Assembly: GCA_002197995.1 (NCBI GenBank) | Contig: NGZR01000002.1 | Coordinates: 2,170,001 to 2,234,000, forward strand | Reading direction: 5' to 3' | DNA from: Gaeumannomyces sp. JS-464 | Lineage: Eukaryota > Ascomycota > Sordariomycetes > Magnaporthales > Magnaporthaceae | DNA length: 64,000 nucleotides | In this document: in pieces, positions 22,063-33,622 of the stretch | Position numbering within the stretch: the stretch's first letter is position 1 | Layout: the number at the start of each line of letters is the position of its first letter | Position numbers and translations under genes: made by a program | Notes under the pieces: generated by a model | Databases searched by the model: none | Told to the model about the DNA's origin: nothing | What the model saw: the letters and a program-made list of their open reading frames with translations, nothing else

Positions 22063-25000
22063 ATGGCGGAATACCGCGAAATCGCAGTAAAGGTCCCGGA
22101 TTTGCTAGGGCCTTTTAATTTGGAAATATGGAAGCGCACTATCCGGGTGCATTTAACCGCTTCCCGCAACATCTTTTTTATATTTGCTAACCTTCCGGCT
22201 AAACCGGTTGGAGCGGAAAACTACAAAGCTATATAGTTATAGGCTTTTAAAAGGATATTAACATGGTATTGCATCCGTAACAATATCGAAAAGGTAACCA
22301 CGGATTTGGAAAAAGCCGGCTAAAACCACCCTAAAAACGACGAAGATTAAAACCCAAAGGCTTTTTGGGATAAGGTAATTAATACTATTAAAATTACCGC
22401 TAACGGCCGTTTCGACGTTTTAATTAACGAACATTATACAATTTCGGTGAAAAGTTTAACGGTAACGTTAAAAAGTATACGAACCGCTGGCTACAAGTAA
22501 AACAGGCTTTGGATTAGGCTAATATTAACATTTTAAATCGAATGCTTATAAAAAGCCTCGTTAACGGGCTTAGCGCCACTTACCCTTATGCGGTGGCTAT
22601 AGCTTTAAAAAATTGTAAAAGCGAGCGCCGCATTTCCGCTAACTTTATTTCGAAAATGCTCGAAAACACGGCGGTTATAAAGGCCTCGAAATCGAGGGCT
22701 ATAATTAACACTAATAAAAAGCCGAAGGGATTTTAAAAACCGAAGCCTTATAATAAAAAGGGTTGTATTATCGTTTCGCGTGCTCCTCACCACGATAAGT
22801 GCGGTAAGTATTACAAAAGCGGTAATAACAATTGCTAACTTTTGCATTTTAAATTTAAAAAAGTTTAAAAGGCCAAATATCCGGAGCGGCGCTTTTAGCG
22901 AGGTAATAAGGCAGCTAACGAGGCTATAGCTAACCCGAGGGCTGCCGACCATACTAATAGTGTGCCGGTTAATCGAGGCAGTGCTAGCTAATATAATATA
23001 GCTAATACCGCTTTAAGTAATATTAACAATGCCCGTAACGCCGTAATAATCGATTTCGGCTCGTTTAAACACCATTTTAACAATCGCAAATGGTTTACCT
23101 CGTTAAAAAAGCGCAAAGTTTTTATAACGCTACTACGGTTAACGGCGGCGCCTAAATTTCCGTTAAAAAGGGCACCGTCGAAATGCATTAGCGTAATAAG
23201 GCGGGCGTTATTACAGTTACTTTACAAGCAATTTTTACGCTTAAATCCCTTTTTAACCTTTTTAACCTTGGCAAAATGCGTAAAGCAGGCTTAAAAAACG
23301 ATTAAACCGATTATTTCGTAACGCTTAACGATAAATGGTTAAGCAGTTACCAAATTAACAATAACGTACTAATTGCTAACGTTAACGTGCCCGCAAGCGC
23401 GCCCCCGGGCTTTATAGCTTTAAATAACGCATTTAACGGAAAAAACCGACCGACGGAAACTAACGCACCGACCACGATAAAACGCCCGGTGCTTTACGTA
23501 ATAATGCATCGGCGCTTAATGCATATTAATAAAAAGGCGGTAATAACGGCCTGCCGCGTTGCAGGCATTAAAATTAGCTATTTCGAAGCATTAAAGCATA
23601 CTTGTAACGGTTGTTTAAAAAGCAAAGCGACTTAAATCATTGGCAATCGTTACTTCCACCGCATTACCCGCCTTTTAGGCCGTATTTACATAAATACATT
23701 AACTATTTCGCTTATTTCATACGGCGGATATAATTACGCCGTTTATATTACTAATAAAGTAATTACTTTTAATTAGGTGATTTTTGCAGTTAGCAAAGCT
23801 AGCACGGAGATTTTTACAAAGGTTTGTAATTAAATTAGCTATATTAAACTTTAGTTAAGCATTAAAATATAAGCAATTTATACGGACGGTGGTACGGAAT
23901 TTAACCCGGAAAAGCTAAAAGCTTATTACATTGCTCGAGGTAAAGTTTGCGAAATTAGCCCGGCGCGATGCCCGGAAATAAATAGCATCGTTAAACGTGC
24001 TAACCGTATTATACTTAACGCGGCTCGCACCGGGATTAACGCTAACGGCTTGCATAAAAAGTACTGGGTATATGCCTTGCAAACAGCGAAAAGGGTGCTA
24101 AATTACACCTTAAATACAGCTTTTAACGGCAAGGAAAGCCCGTATAAAGCGTGGGTAAAAGCAATCGGCCTTAACGAGGAGTATTACCAACCATTAATCC
24201 GTACCCTTCGCATTTAGGGCGCGATCGCTTAAGTGTTAATTAAAAACGGCAAACAAGCCAAAACTAACAAAATAGCCCTAAAGTAACGAAAGGCCGGCTT
24301 ATAGGCTGGGAAATCCTTTATAACGAGATTTTGCTAGTTAAGCCGGATGGTATTAATAAAGTTTTCCGTTGCCGTAACGCACGAATTAACGAGGGCGTTA
24401 ATAAACGCCGGAAATCGCTTTATAACTTTGTTAAAAAGGCGATTACTACTAATGCGGTTAACAAAGCCGTTATTAAAAACCTTTACTTTATAATAGGCAT
24501 TTAGGTTTATAATACTGCCCAATTACTAATTTTACCGATAGTAACGATGGTAACACCGGTGCAATTAGCGATATTGCCGGCCCCGAAGGTAATAACGATT
24601 TATCGCTTGCGAAAAAAACCGGGGAAACCGAAGCGGAAAACGAAAAGCTTACCGCTGTAAAGCTTAAAAAGCTTAAAAAGCTTGCCGGCCCGGGCATGCC
24701 AATACCCGAAAAAACTCCCGAGCTCGGCAACGAGGCGGTTACAATGCCCGTAGCGCCTAAAAAAAGGACCTGTAAAAAGCGGCCGCCGCTCCCGCCGAAT
24801 AACCGGCGATTAAAAGAGCGCCTAACGGCTTTTAAGCATTATAAAGTCCTAACACTAAAAACTTGCAAAAAAAGGGAGCCCGCGAAGGCATTTACAACGG
24901 CTCGCTTCGAGCTTAAAAATATTAAAAAAGTGGCGGAAAAGGATCCGGGTAACTTTAAAAGCGCCGGAAACGACGAAAGCTTTTACAGCTTTAATACGGA

Positions 25001-26826
25001 TATTAAAGCTGCCGAAAAAACTGCCCGAAAAACGGGTTTTGCATTCGTTAACATCACGTACCCGGATAACGATATCGTTTTACCCCAAAAAATCGGCGGC
25101 TTTAAAATTCCCAACTTCGCGCTTTTCGACGTCGCTACGGTGCCGGGAACACCGTATATTCCGGCCTATTATTACGACGCGGTAAAGCACGAAACCGAGT
25201 ACGAGCGATATTATAAACTAGCAATGTAAAAGCAAATTAACACGCTGCTCGAAAAAAGCACGTAAATGCTGGAAAAATTGCCCCCGGGCGCTAAAGCACT
25301 GCCGGGCAAATGGGTATACGTGTTTAAACTAACGCCTAACGGCGCTTTTAAAAAGATTAAAACGCGTTAGGTTGTTTGCGGCAATTACAACGATATTCCG
25401 GGCGAAAATAAGGCTATAACGTACGCGGCAATCGCTTATGCAGCATTTACGAGGGTGTTTTTTATGCTTGTGGCCGTTAACGATTTTAAATGCCGCTAGT
25501 TCGACTTCGTAACTGCTTATTTTAGCGCTATTATATTTGGTAACGTTATGGTATACGTATAGCAACTTTAAGGCATTCCGGTTAGGTAAAAAGGCTACTA
25601 TTGCCGCTTAAAAAAAGCACTTTACGGCTTTCGCAAATCGCCTTTATAGTGGTATTAAACGATTACTCCGGAATTCGAAACATTTAGCTTTAGGCCGATT
25701 TATTAAAACGTTTGCTTTTACCGCAAAAAGGAAACGGGCGTTATGCTATTGCTTTACGTAAACGATTTCCAAATTGCCGTTCGTACGGTTACGGAAATTA
25801 AAGCCATCGCTAACAAAGTGGGTAGCCGGTTCGAAATAACCGCTTTAGGTAACGCAAAAACGTTCTTCGGTATGCAGGTTGTAAAAGATCGCTAGCGGAG
25901 GATTATAAGCCTTTATTAACGCGATTATATTAATAAAATTATTACCAAATACGAACGGGAGGACTTTAAAGCAGTAAAAACGCTTTAGCCTTTTAGCTTT
26001 GTAATGCCGATTATTTGGGACCCTTTCCCGCACGAGGAGGTTTTGCGCTACCAGTCGGAAATAGCGAGTATTGGCTACCTCGTTGGCATTACTCGCCCTA
26101 ATATTACGTATACCGTAAGGAGGTTGCAAAAAGTTAACGCTAATCCCGGTAATAAGCATTTGGCATTATTAAAACACTTTTAGCGCTATATTATTAGCAT
26201 TAAAAGGCTCGCGTTTACTTTTAGTGGGCCTACTTACAGCGCCGAAGCGATAGGCTTAAAAGCTTATAAAAATGCCTCGTTCGCTAACTGCCTCCGTACG
26301 AGGGCATTTACAAGCGGCGTAATCGTTATGCTAGCGGGTGGTCTTGTTTACTAGCAATTAAAAAAGCAGACTTTTGTAACGACGTTAACGACGGAAGCGG
26401 AGTTCGTTAACCTTTTGCTAACGGGCCGGGCTTTGCTTTGGATTAAAGGCATTTTAAAAAAAACTGGATACTTTTAGCGAGAAACTTTCGTAATGCATAC
26501 GGATAGCGCTAACGCCTAAACGACGGTGTTAAACCCGTTGGAATTAGCCCGCACCCGCATAATTAACCTCCGCTATAAGTGGGTAATCGATATTGTAAAG
26601 CGTTAACTTTTCACTTTTAAGCTAATTGGCACGGCTAATATAAAGGCGGACGGTTTTACAAAGGGCTTAACGGCGGAAGGATAGGCGAGGTTTGTTATTT
26701 AGCTGGGAATGCAGCAAATGCCGCAATAAACGGCTTATAGGAGAACCAGGGAAACACTACGGACTTGGAGGGTTACTACGTAAATGCGTGCTCGTAATGC
26801 CTTTAAAACCGTTGTATGGCCTACGG
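22063..26826 (+). pseudogene. Copia-A1 gag-pol remnant
   Basis: From ATG 22063 (MAEYREIAVKVPDLLGPFNL) the gag region runs with many stops to a zinc-knuckle-like C/H pattern near 22790. The GAG-pre-integrase segment MHRRLMHINKKAVI with a downstream CNGCLKSK lies near 23510-23630. The integrase core shows YTDGGTEFNPEKL (catalytic Asp) and CPEINSIVKRANR near 23880-24010. The reverse transcriptase has YVFKLTPNGAFKKIKTR near 25320 and LLLYVNDFQIAV near 25750 (YVDD changed to YVND). An RNase H segment, VTTLTTEAEFVNLL, is near 26380, and KADGFTKGLT ends the polyprotein near 26650. Numerous TAA/TAG codons replace CAA, CAG and TGG, so no protein can be made. The order integrase before reverse transcriptase fixes it as Copia. 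Confidence 0.88.
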
Positions 26827-26831
26827 GGGGG

Positions 26832-27001
26832 TGTTAAAAGTGGCTTAAAGTTACGTGGGTGGCAATTAGTGCTTTACAGCTTTAAGTTTATGCATTGGCT
26901 TTAGTATTTTGGCTTGCGCGCGCTTTAACCCGCGATCCAGTAAAGTAGCTAAGGAATAATTACCAATTACTTCGGGTGCTTGTTATCGCGCACCTCCATT
27001 A
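26832..27001 (+). repeat. 3' LTR of Copia-A1
   Basis: 170 bases aligned without gaps to the 5' LTR; every difference seen is C-to-T or G-to-A in this copy. Confidence 0.9.
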
Positions 27002-27965
27002 CTTGTTTAAAAGGGCTAAAAACGGATAAATCCAAAGGCTGCAAAACGTGCGAGGAATAAAGGGGTAAATAAAGCAAAAAACGTTGTTTTAAAAGCAAAA
27101 AGATATAAACTTTTTGGTTATATGGGATTCGTAGCCATTTAATATTAAAAGCCGGCGTTTAAAGGTAAAGGGTTAAGTGCGAGGAAAGAAGACCTTTTAC
27201 AGCCATTCGACGGCCGTGCGATCCGTAGTTCACCCGCTATTCGTTGCAGTAAATTCCCAGCCCTTAAATTGGCCTAAATCCTCCGGAAACCATTGCTTTT
27301 ATACGTATTTTCCTTTGAAAATAATGAAAAGAGGAAGCGAAATCCCAATGGCCGAGATGCATTCGATAAACGAGGTCCAAGTGCGAAATCCAGGCTTTTT
27401 TTTTTTTTTGCAAAAGCCGGGCTTCCGCGAGGCCTAAAACAAGCCCGTTGCTTGTTTTTCCCTTTTATAGGCCGCCTTCGTCCGCGTTGTACGTATTTTC
27501 CGGCCTAATCCCGGCCACCTCCGGAATTTGGAAGTATTCCCACCACTGCCGAATTATTGCAGTAATAGCCCTTTTAACTCGTGCCGACTTTATACGCCGG
27601 CCTTTTCCGACACGGATTTCCGGATATCTTTGCAAAAAGCGGTTAATCCAGCGCTTCTTAAAGGCCTATTAGGTGCCCTCCCGGCGTAGGATTTCCTCGG
27701 CAAAAAAGCGAACTTTTGCATGCGTTAAAGGGAGGCTTAGGGAGGCCTGTATGCGTATCCAATCTGCCAGGCCCTTCTTTTAGGCCGGCCTTAACCGCTA
27801 AAAAGGCTTTTGGGACTGCCGGATAGGTAGGGCGCCTTTTAAACGATTTCGTAAAGTCGACGTTAGTATCCCATAAGTCCGGGCAGCCTTTCGGATAGGA
27901 ACTTTCGCTTGCACCGCGGCGACGGCTCGTTCGATTTCTTGTTTCGTATATTGTTTCTTTGGCAT
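27002..27965 (-). pseudogene. Pogo-like transposase, N-terminal and DDE part
   Basis: Starting at ATG 27965 the minus strand reads MPKKQYTKQEIERAVAAV and IRKAARTYGILTSTLRNRLK, the helix-turn-helix (psq-type) DNA-binding domain. A second CENP-B-like domain follows with WINRFLQRYPEIRVGKGRRI, and the catalytic domain begins at GIRPENTYNADEGGL (first Asp). The late DDE segment YSSHVLQPLDLSVFSPFK lies beside the Copia-A1 junction. The gene is broken by several stops and by the Copia insertion. Family assignment to pogo/Fot1 (DDE_1) is firm from motif order. Confidence 0.85.
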
Positions 27966-28066
27966 TTTAGCGTTCGAATGCAGCAAAAAGGAAGGAAAAC
28001 GGATTAAAATTAATGAAATCCCGTAAAATTGAAGTACGTGCGACGATTCGGGGTTGTAAAACCGCA

Positions 28067-28127
28067 GGTGGGCGGACAAGGGGGGTGAACGGACAGGGGG
28101 GGTGAACGGACAAGGGGTAACTTAACT
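28067..28127. repeat. Right terminal inverted repeat of the pogo-like element
   Basis: The reverse complement matches the left repeat but contains an extra copy of the block TGTCCGTTCACCCCCC, making it about 18 bases longer. Confidence 0.82.
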
Positions 28128-28129
28128 TA

Positions 28130-28436
28130 TTTATTATTTAAAGCGGTATAAATTGAAAGATATAAGTCCTTGCTTGGGAACGGCCGGGGTAAAATGAAAT
28201 AAAGCTAAGTTAAAATGGAAACGGATAATTAATCGGGCTATCCGGCCCGCTAAAGCGTCCCGTTTATAACCGCGCAATATCGAAACGTGGTTTTGCTATA
28301 GCCGAGGTTAATTAAAGTAGTTGTTAGTGGCAAGCCGAGGTTAGCATAAAAGTGCAAAACCTTTAAATATTTAGTAGCTTGCCCCGCTTTTAATTACATA
28401 AAACTGCAGCACGTTACAAACCTTTGCTTGCTCGAC
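28130..28436. other. AT-rich unassigned block, left part
   Basis: This lies between the pogo-like element and the unclassified 1.2 kb element copy A. It is AT-rich, without a usable open frame or recognised repeat partner in the window. It continues at 29661-30099 and may be host sequence or an old element. Confidence 0.45.
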
Positions 28437-29645
28437 ACCTTCCCCCGAAAAAATCTTCCTATCGGACCCACTGTTAGTAGCCGTTAAGGAAACCCGGCTA
28501 TTTTGGTATTACGGGCCACCAAAATAAGCCGGATATACAACAGGTTTTAACAAGCCATTTGGCCCTGTTTAAACCGCGTTTTCCGACTCCTTTTAACAAC
28601 GACGTCGGCAACGCAACTGGGCCAAAAGAGCAGAAAAAGTAGGCTGGCAAAGGTTCGGGGTGCCTATTGCTAGTTAATGGGAAGGCCTGCACCTTATCGC
28701 CCAAGGCGCGCCTCGCGCGCGCCGAAAACCTTCGACAATCGGGGTGCTTTAACCTCCGCGCATTACCAGACCGCCCTTCGACTTCCTTTTCGCTTTCGCC
28801 TCGCGCACCGAGCCGAAACGATTCCGAAATGCACAAGAAGATTGCAGGCCGGCAAGCAGTTAAAACACATTGGACGAATAGCCGGCCCGGCCGCCGCCGT
28901 CCCCCGCCACATACACGCGACTCCTCTTAAGTCGATTACGCACACCGACGATACGCACGGCGCAAGATTGGCCTGCTTAAGCACCTGCTTAAGCACGCAC
29001 GCGCAAGATTTGCCTAACCGCACGCGCTTTTGTTTGTTGTCACACCGGAGCTATACGAATGTATAAGTGGCATCGCACGCGTAAGGTTTTGTCGCGGCTT
29101 TGTTTGCTAGCATGACCGTAAAGGCACGACCTGCACCACGTTGGCAAACCGCGCAGCGTATCGTTAATACGCGATAAACACATAAGAAGCATATAGGGTT
29201 GGAATTAGGCCTTCCAGCCCCCGAACTTTTTTTTTTTGGCCGGGTTTAAGGGGGGACCGTTGCGATCCCTTTTGCTTACACCCGGCCTTGCACTTTCCCG
29301 GCACTTTGCCGGCCGACTGCTTTCTTTTACCACTAACAGCAGCGCTTACAACGCCCCGGCGTTTATTCGCCCTTTTGCCGATTGCCCGCTTACTAACAAG
29401 GAGCGCCGGAATGCGGCCTAAAAACCGTGTGCTTTGGGTAGGCCTTTTTTTTTTATTTTATTTTTTTTTTTTTATTTTTTTTTTTTTAGCTGGTTTGCCT
29501 TATGGTTTAATTTGTTAGCCGCTTCGATAGTAACATATAGCCTCGTGTTAAGCTTAGGTAGCGCTAGCACGTTATATGCCCCTTGGGAAGCAGGGACTGG
29601 TAAATCCCGATTAGCTAACGTTAAATATACTTTTTTTTTCTCTTT
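28437..29645 (-). mobile_element. Unclassified 1.2 kb element, copy A
   Basis: The unit is bounded by ACCTTCCCCCGAAAAAATC at one end and a T/CT-rich simple tract at the other, and sits between direct copies of CTTTGCTTGCTCGAC (28422-28436 and 29646-29660). Copy B at 33623-34847 has the same two ends in opposite orientation. Long target duplications and a simple-sequence end suggest target-primed insertion as in non-LTR or SINE-like elements, but no reverse transcriptase is encoded. A minus-strand frame at 28498-28836 (MCISESFRLGARGESEKEVE) is shared with copy B. The strand given is that of this frame. It is visibly more GC-rich than its surroundings. Confidence 0.72.
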
Positions 29646-29660
29646 CTTTGCTTGCTCGAC

Positions 29661-30099
29661 TTGGGAAATCCAAAGCTAATTGCGGCGCGCGTCCTTTTAA
29701 GGCCTTGTAAGGGATATATAACGGGTTGCTTAGGATAAAGCGGGCTTAATCCCTGCAATGGTAAATTCTCCCGGCTTATGTTTCACCTTCCAGCCGGGGA
29801 GGCGATATCGAACTTTAAACCGGATAAAACATAAGGCTTGCGATCGGATTAGGGTTTCTCCTCCCGTAAGCACCGTGTAAGCTATTAATTACCTTAACGG
29901 GCATTGGTTGGAAACGTATAACAGGTATTTAGTTCACAAACTTTAAGCGAAAGAAAATTTTATTCTTTTTAACCGAGTTCGCAAGTATTAACTTAGGGCT
30001 TAATCCACCCGTACACGCTGCCTAAACGACCAAGCTAAACATAACGAGCTTTTATCCGCTTTTAGTTTTTTAAGCCTCGGTTCGCTACATTGCTACTTA
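29661..30099. other. AT-rich unassigned block, right part
   Basis: It continues the block interrupted by copy A and ends at the Harbinger-like element; the last three bases TTA are that element's left target duplication. No family is recognised. Confidence 0.45.
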
Positions 30100-30530
30100 G
30101 GGCGTGTTCGCCCGTACGGTGTTTTTGGTTTTTTAACCCCCCCTGTTATTTTTTGCATGTTTTCTTCGAAGTGGAAACGGTTGCCGGGGTGGCCTTATGG
30201 CAAATTATGTATTTTTGGCCCTGTTTTCCGGTGGATTCACATCCCCGGCAGCCGGGGGGCGTCCACCCGTCGAATGCAACGGCACGGACGATTAAAATAA
30301 AAGCTATTCCTAAAATAAGGGCGGGCCGGCCGTGTAACGCGTTAACGCGAATAAAAATAGCGTTATAATTTGGAGGATCCAAAGGGCTTTTAAAGCTGGC
30401 AATAATATCGTTCGAAAGCCCGGAAGCCAGGCACTTTTATAGTATATAAAGGGACAACTTTAAAGTGCTAGTTTTAAATAAAAAATAACGAAAACAACGA
30501 TTTAAAAACACCATTTACATTACCCTCGTT

Positions 30531-31119
30531 ATGCCTTACCACTTCGCCTTTCGTACCCGGCGCCGGCGTTTAAAACAGGAAGATCGGGCCGTATTTATGC
30601 AACCCCAATTTCCTATAACCTTTATCGAGGATTTGGAGGATCCTCCGGCCACCCAAATCACGTTAAGGACTTTAGCGATCTTTTTAAACGCCCCGGAGGC
30701 CGGCAATTTGCACGGCTTTTCCGATCCTTTTAAGGTTATAAAAGCCTCGGAGGCACCGGAATCGCTTTTGCCGCTTTTTCCTACCCCCTTTTTCGCACCT
30801 TCTTTCGCTTTTTCCCTCGCTTCCTTTTTCGCTACGGCCTCGCAATCGACTTAAAGGACCTTTTAGGATGCCCGGCGACGCACGAACTGGACCGTTAACT
30901 AGTTGTTGGCCTTTTTCGAGGCTTTCGCGAAAGCCGGCCGGCTGGGAAAAACGAACCCGGCGATCGCCAACTGGCAAACCAAGTGCTTTAAAACGGCGGC
31001 AAAAACCCTATCCGATTAGTAGCCCGATATCGACTAGTTAAAAAGGGTTAGGAACAAGTATAACAGTTTTAGGGGGCAATATAAAAACTAGCTAAATTTT
31101 GGGAGGCGGTCGGGCGTTG
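30531..31119 (+). pseudogene. Harbinger Myb/SANT-like protein, N-terminal part
   Basis: From ATG 30531 (MPYHFAFRTRRRRLKQ) the frame runs through a Pro/Phe-rich stretch to 30854, then with scattered stops shows TNWTVNQLLAFFEAFAKAG-like sequence, IANWQTKCFKTAAKTL and VRNKYNSFRGQYKN. This is the pattern of the Myb_DNA-bind_3 family found in Harbinger second genes, which help the transposase bind and enter the nucleus. It is cut at 31119 by the Gypsy element. Confidence 0.75.
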
Positions 31120-31396
31120 TGTTATACGGAAGCGGTTACGTGGACGGGGATTAAGCCAATCCCTCGCAGGAAATTAGTGCCCGACTTAAAGTAAGGCGAT
31201 TAAAAGGGCCAAAGCCGGAAAAGGTGCCCCGGACGTTTAAACCCCGCACGGATTATAAAGTCCTTTTATTTATTCCCTTTTTCCCTTTTAAATCCTTTTA
31301 AGCAGATTTTAGCTTTTTAAGCATCTTTTAAGGCTTTAAAAAATTATTAGCTTTTATAAATACAATATTTCAAACCGATATTATCCTTTTATTACA
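31120..31396 (+). repeat. 5' LTR of the Gypsy element
   Basis: 277 bases that match 53936-54213, differing mostly by C/T and G/A changes. It contains CCGCACGGA and a T/A-rich 3' half. Confidence 0.88.
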
Positions 31397-31798
31397 AATA
31401 ATTTTTTTTCATTTAGGACCGCTTAGTAATAGCTTATTATTTTTCCTCCTAAACTTTAAAAGGCATTATTTAAGCAATCCAACCCCTTCCAGTTACGATT
31501 AGGTCGATAGCTACGGTCGGCCCTCGCCGCCACGGCACTTTCCAACCCTCCGTAAACGGCTTTTGGGCAGCCGCTTACGAAAACCCAATTCCTTACACTA
31601 ACCACGTCGGTCCCCGCAATTGGTACCACTTAAAAAACCATTAACGAAGATAATAACGAAGCGAATTACGACGAAAATATTAAACGTTTAAATTAAAAAC
31701 CTCCGAAATCGAAAAACGGTTCGAAGATTTTAACGATAACTTTAAACAATCGCTAAAAAAGCTAAAAAATCCATCGATACGATTTAAGCTAAAGCGAG

Positions 31799-31967
31799 TG
31801 TTAAAAGTGGCTTGGAATCACGTAGGTGGCAACTGGTGCTTTACAGCTTTAAACCTATGCACTGGCCCTGGTATTTTGGCCTGCGCGCGCTTTAGCCCGC
31901 GATTTAGTAAAATAGCTAAAAATAATTACTAATTACTTCGGGTGCTTGTTATCGCGCACTTCCATTA
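31799..31967 (+). repeat. 5' LTR of Copia-A2
   Basis: 169 bases, TGTTAAAAGTGGCTTGG...TCCATTA, family member of the Copia-A LTR. Confidence 0.9.
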
Positions 31968-32247
31968 GGTTATAAGCCCTCGCGCTACCGTTAACGATAT
32001 TTTTGCTTAATTAGGAGAGATTAACGGTGCACGAGTTGTTTCCCGTTGCTTGCGTTTCTCGCCGTGGATTACGGGCGAAGCGCAGCAGTTAAAAAACCGT
32101 TAAACGACAATTAACAAAGCCGCGTTCGGCGCCGATTAGCAACTATAACAAAGCAATAACGATAACCCTTTTAGCGTTAAAAGCACCATTTCCCTTGCAA
32201 TTTAACGCCTTTTATACGCGTTAAAAGTGCTAACAAAGTCGCCAAAA

Positions 32248-33622
32248 TGGCGGAATACCGCGAAGTCGTAGTAAAGATCCCGGACTTGCTAAGGCCTTTT
32301 AACCTGGAAATATAAAAGCGCACTATCCGGGTGCATTTAACCGCTTCCCGCAACATTTCTTTTATATTTACTAACCTTCCGGCTAAACCGGTTAAAACGG
32401 AAAATTACGAAGTTATACAGTTATGGGCCTTTAAGAGGATATTAATATGGTATTGCATCCGTAATAATATCGAAAAGGTAACCATAAACCTGGAAAAGGC
32501 CGGTTAAAACCGCCCCAAAAACGACGAGGATTAAAACCCAAAAGCTTTTTAGGATAAGGTAGTTAGCACTATTGGAATTACCGCTAACGGCCGTTTTAAC
32601 GCCCTAATTAACGAACATTATACAATTTCGGTGGAAAAGTTTAACGGTAACGTTAAAAAGTATACGGACCGCTGGTTACAAGTAAAACAGGCTTTGGATT
32701 AAGCTAACATTAATATTCCGGATCGGATGCTTATAAGGAGCCTCGTTAACGGGCTTAGCGCCACTTACCCTTTTACGGTAGCTATAGCTTTAGGGAATTG
32801 TAAAAGCGAGCGCCGCACTCCCGCTAACTTCATTTCGAAAGTGCTCGAAAATACGGCGGTTATAAAGGCTTCGAAATCGAGGGCTATAGCTAACACCAAT
32901 AAAAAGCCGGAGGGATTTTAAAAGCCGAGGCCTTGTAATAAAAAGGGTTGCATTATCGTTTCGCGTGCTTCCCACCACGATAGGTGCGGTAAGCATTATA
33001 AAAGCGGTAACGACAACTGCTAGCTTTTGCACTTTAAGCTCGAGGAGGCTTGGAAGGCTAAGTATCCGGACGGCGCTTCCAGCGAGCAATAAGGCAGCCA
33101 ACGAGGCTACAGCTAACCGAGGGCTGCCGACCATACTGGTGGTATGCCGGTTAATCGGGCAGTGCTAGCCAATATAACATGGCCAATACCGCTTTAAGCA
33201 ATGTTAACAATGCCCGTAACGCCGTAATAATCGATTCCGGCTCGTTTAAACACCATTTTAACGATCGCAAGTGGTTCACCTCGCTAAAAAAGCGCGAGGT
33301 CCCCTATAACGCTACCACGGCCAACGGCGGCGCCTAAGTTTCCGTTAAAAAAGGCACCGTCGAAATGCATTAGCGCAATAAAGCGGGCGTTACTACAGTT
33401 ACCTTATAGGCAATCTTTACGTTTAAGTTCCCTTTTAACCTTTTTAGCTTTGGCAAAATGCGCAAGGCAGGCTTAAAAAACGATTAAACCGATTACTTCG
33501 TAACGCCCGACGACAAGTGGTTAGGCAGCTACCAAATTAACAATAACGTACTAATTGCTAACGTTAACGTGCCCGCAAACGCGCCCCCGGGCCTTGTGGC
33601 CCTGGGCAACGCACCTAACGGA
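32248..33622 (+). pseudogene. Copia-A2 gag remnant, upstream of copy B
   Basis: The plus strand repeats the Copia-A1 gag region: MAEYREV near 32248, then PDRMLIRSLVNGLSATYPF, the stretch ending NTNKKPEGF near 32920, a zinc-knuckle-like stretch near 32980-33030 and a protease-like AVIIDSGSFKHHFNDRKW near 33210-33270. Here DSG and W are kept where Copia-A1 has DFG and other changes. Stops are frequent, and the remnant ends at the 12-base duplication GCACCTAACGGA. Confidence 0.8.

Larger units (their letters stand above)
21613..27001 (+). mobile_element. Copia-A1, Ty1/Copia-type LTR retrotransposon, RIP-mutated
   Basis: Two 170-base LTRs (21613-21782 and 26832-27001) start TGTTAAA and end in CA/TA. 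The insertion is flanked by CCTGT (21608-21612) and CTTGT (27002-27006), a five-base duplication with one C-to-T change. The interior has gag, integrase, reverse transcriptase and RNase H in the Copia order on the plus strand, and a G-rich tract precedes the 3' LTR. It sits inside the pogo-like transposase gene. Confidence 0.92.
20865..28127 (-). mobile_element. Pogo/Fot1-like DNA transposon, split by Copia-A1
   Basis: Terminal inverted repeats begin AGTCAAGTTACCCC on the left (20865-20907) and AGTTAAGTTACCCC on the reverse of the right end (28067-28127). They are flanked by TA at 20863-20864 and 28128-28129, the target duplication of Tc1/mariner/pogo elements. Removing Copia-A1 and its 5-base duplication leaves about 1.87 kb, the usual size for Fot1/Pot2 relatives. 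The transposase is on the minus strand in two parts. Many in-frame TAA/TAG codons indicate RIP, so the element is dead. Confidence 0.88.

Noticed and set aside
29434..29679. Phe-rich hydrophobic peptide from a T-rich tract
   Set aside because: It is the translation of a homopolymer-like tract inside the 1.2 kb element.
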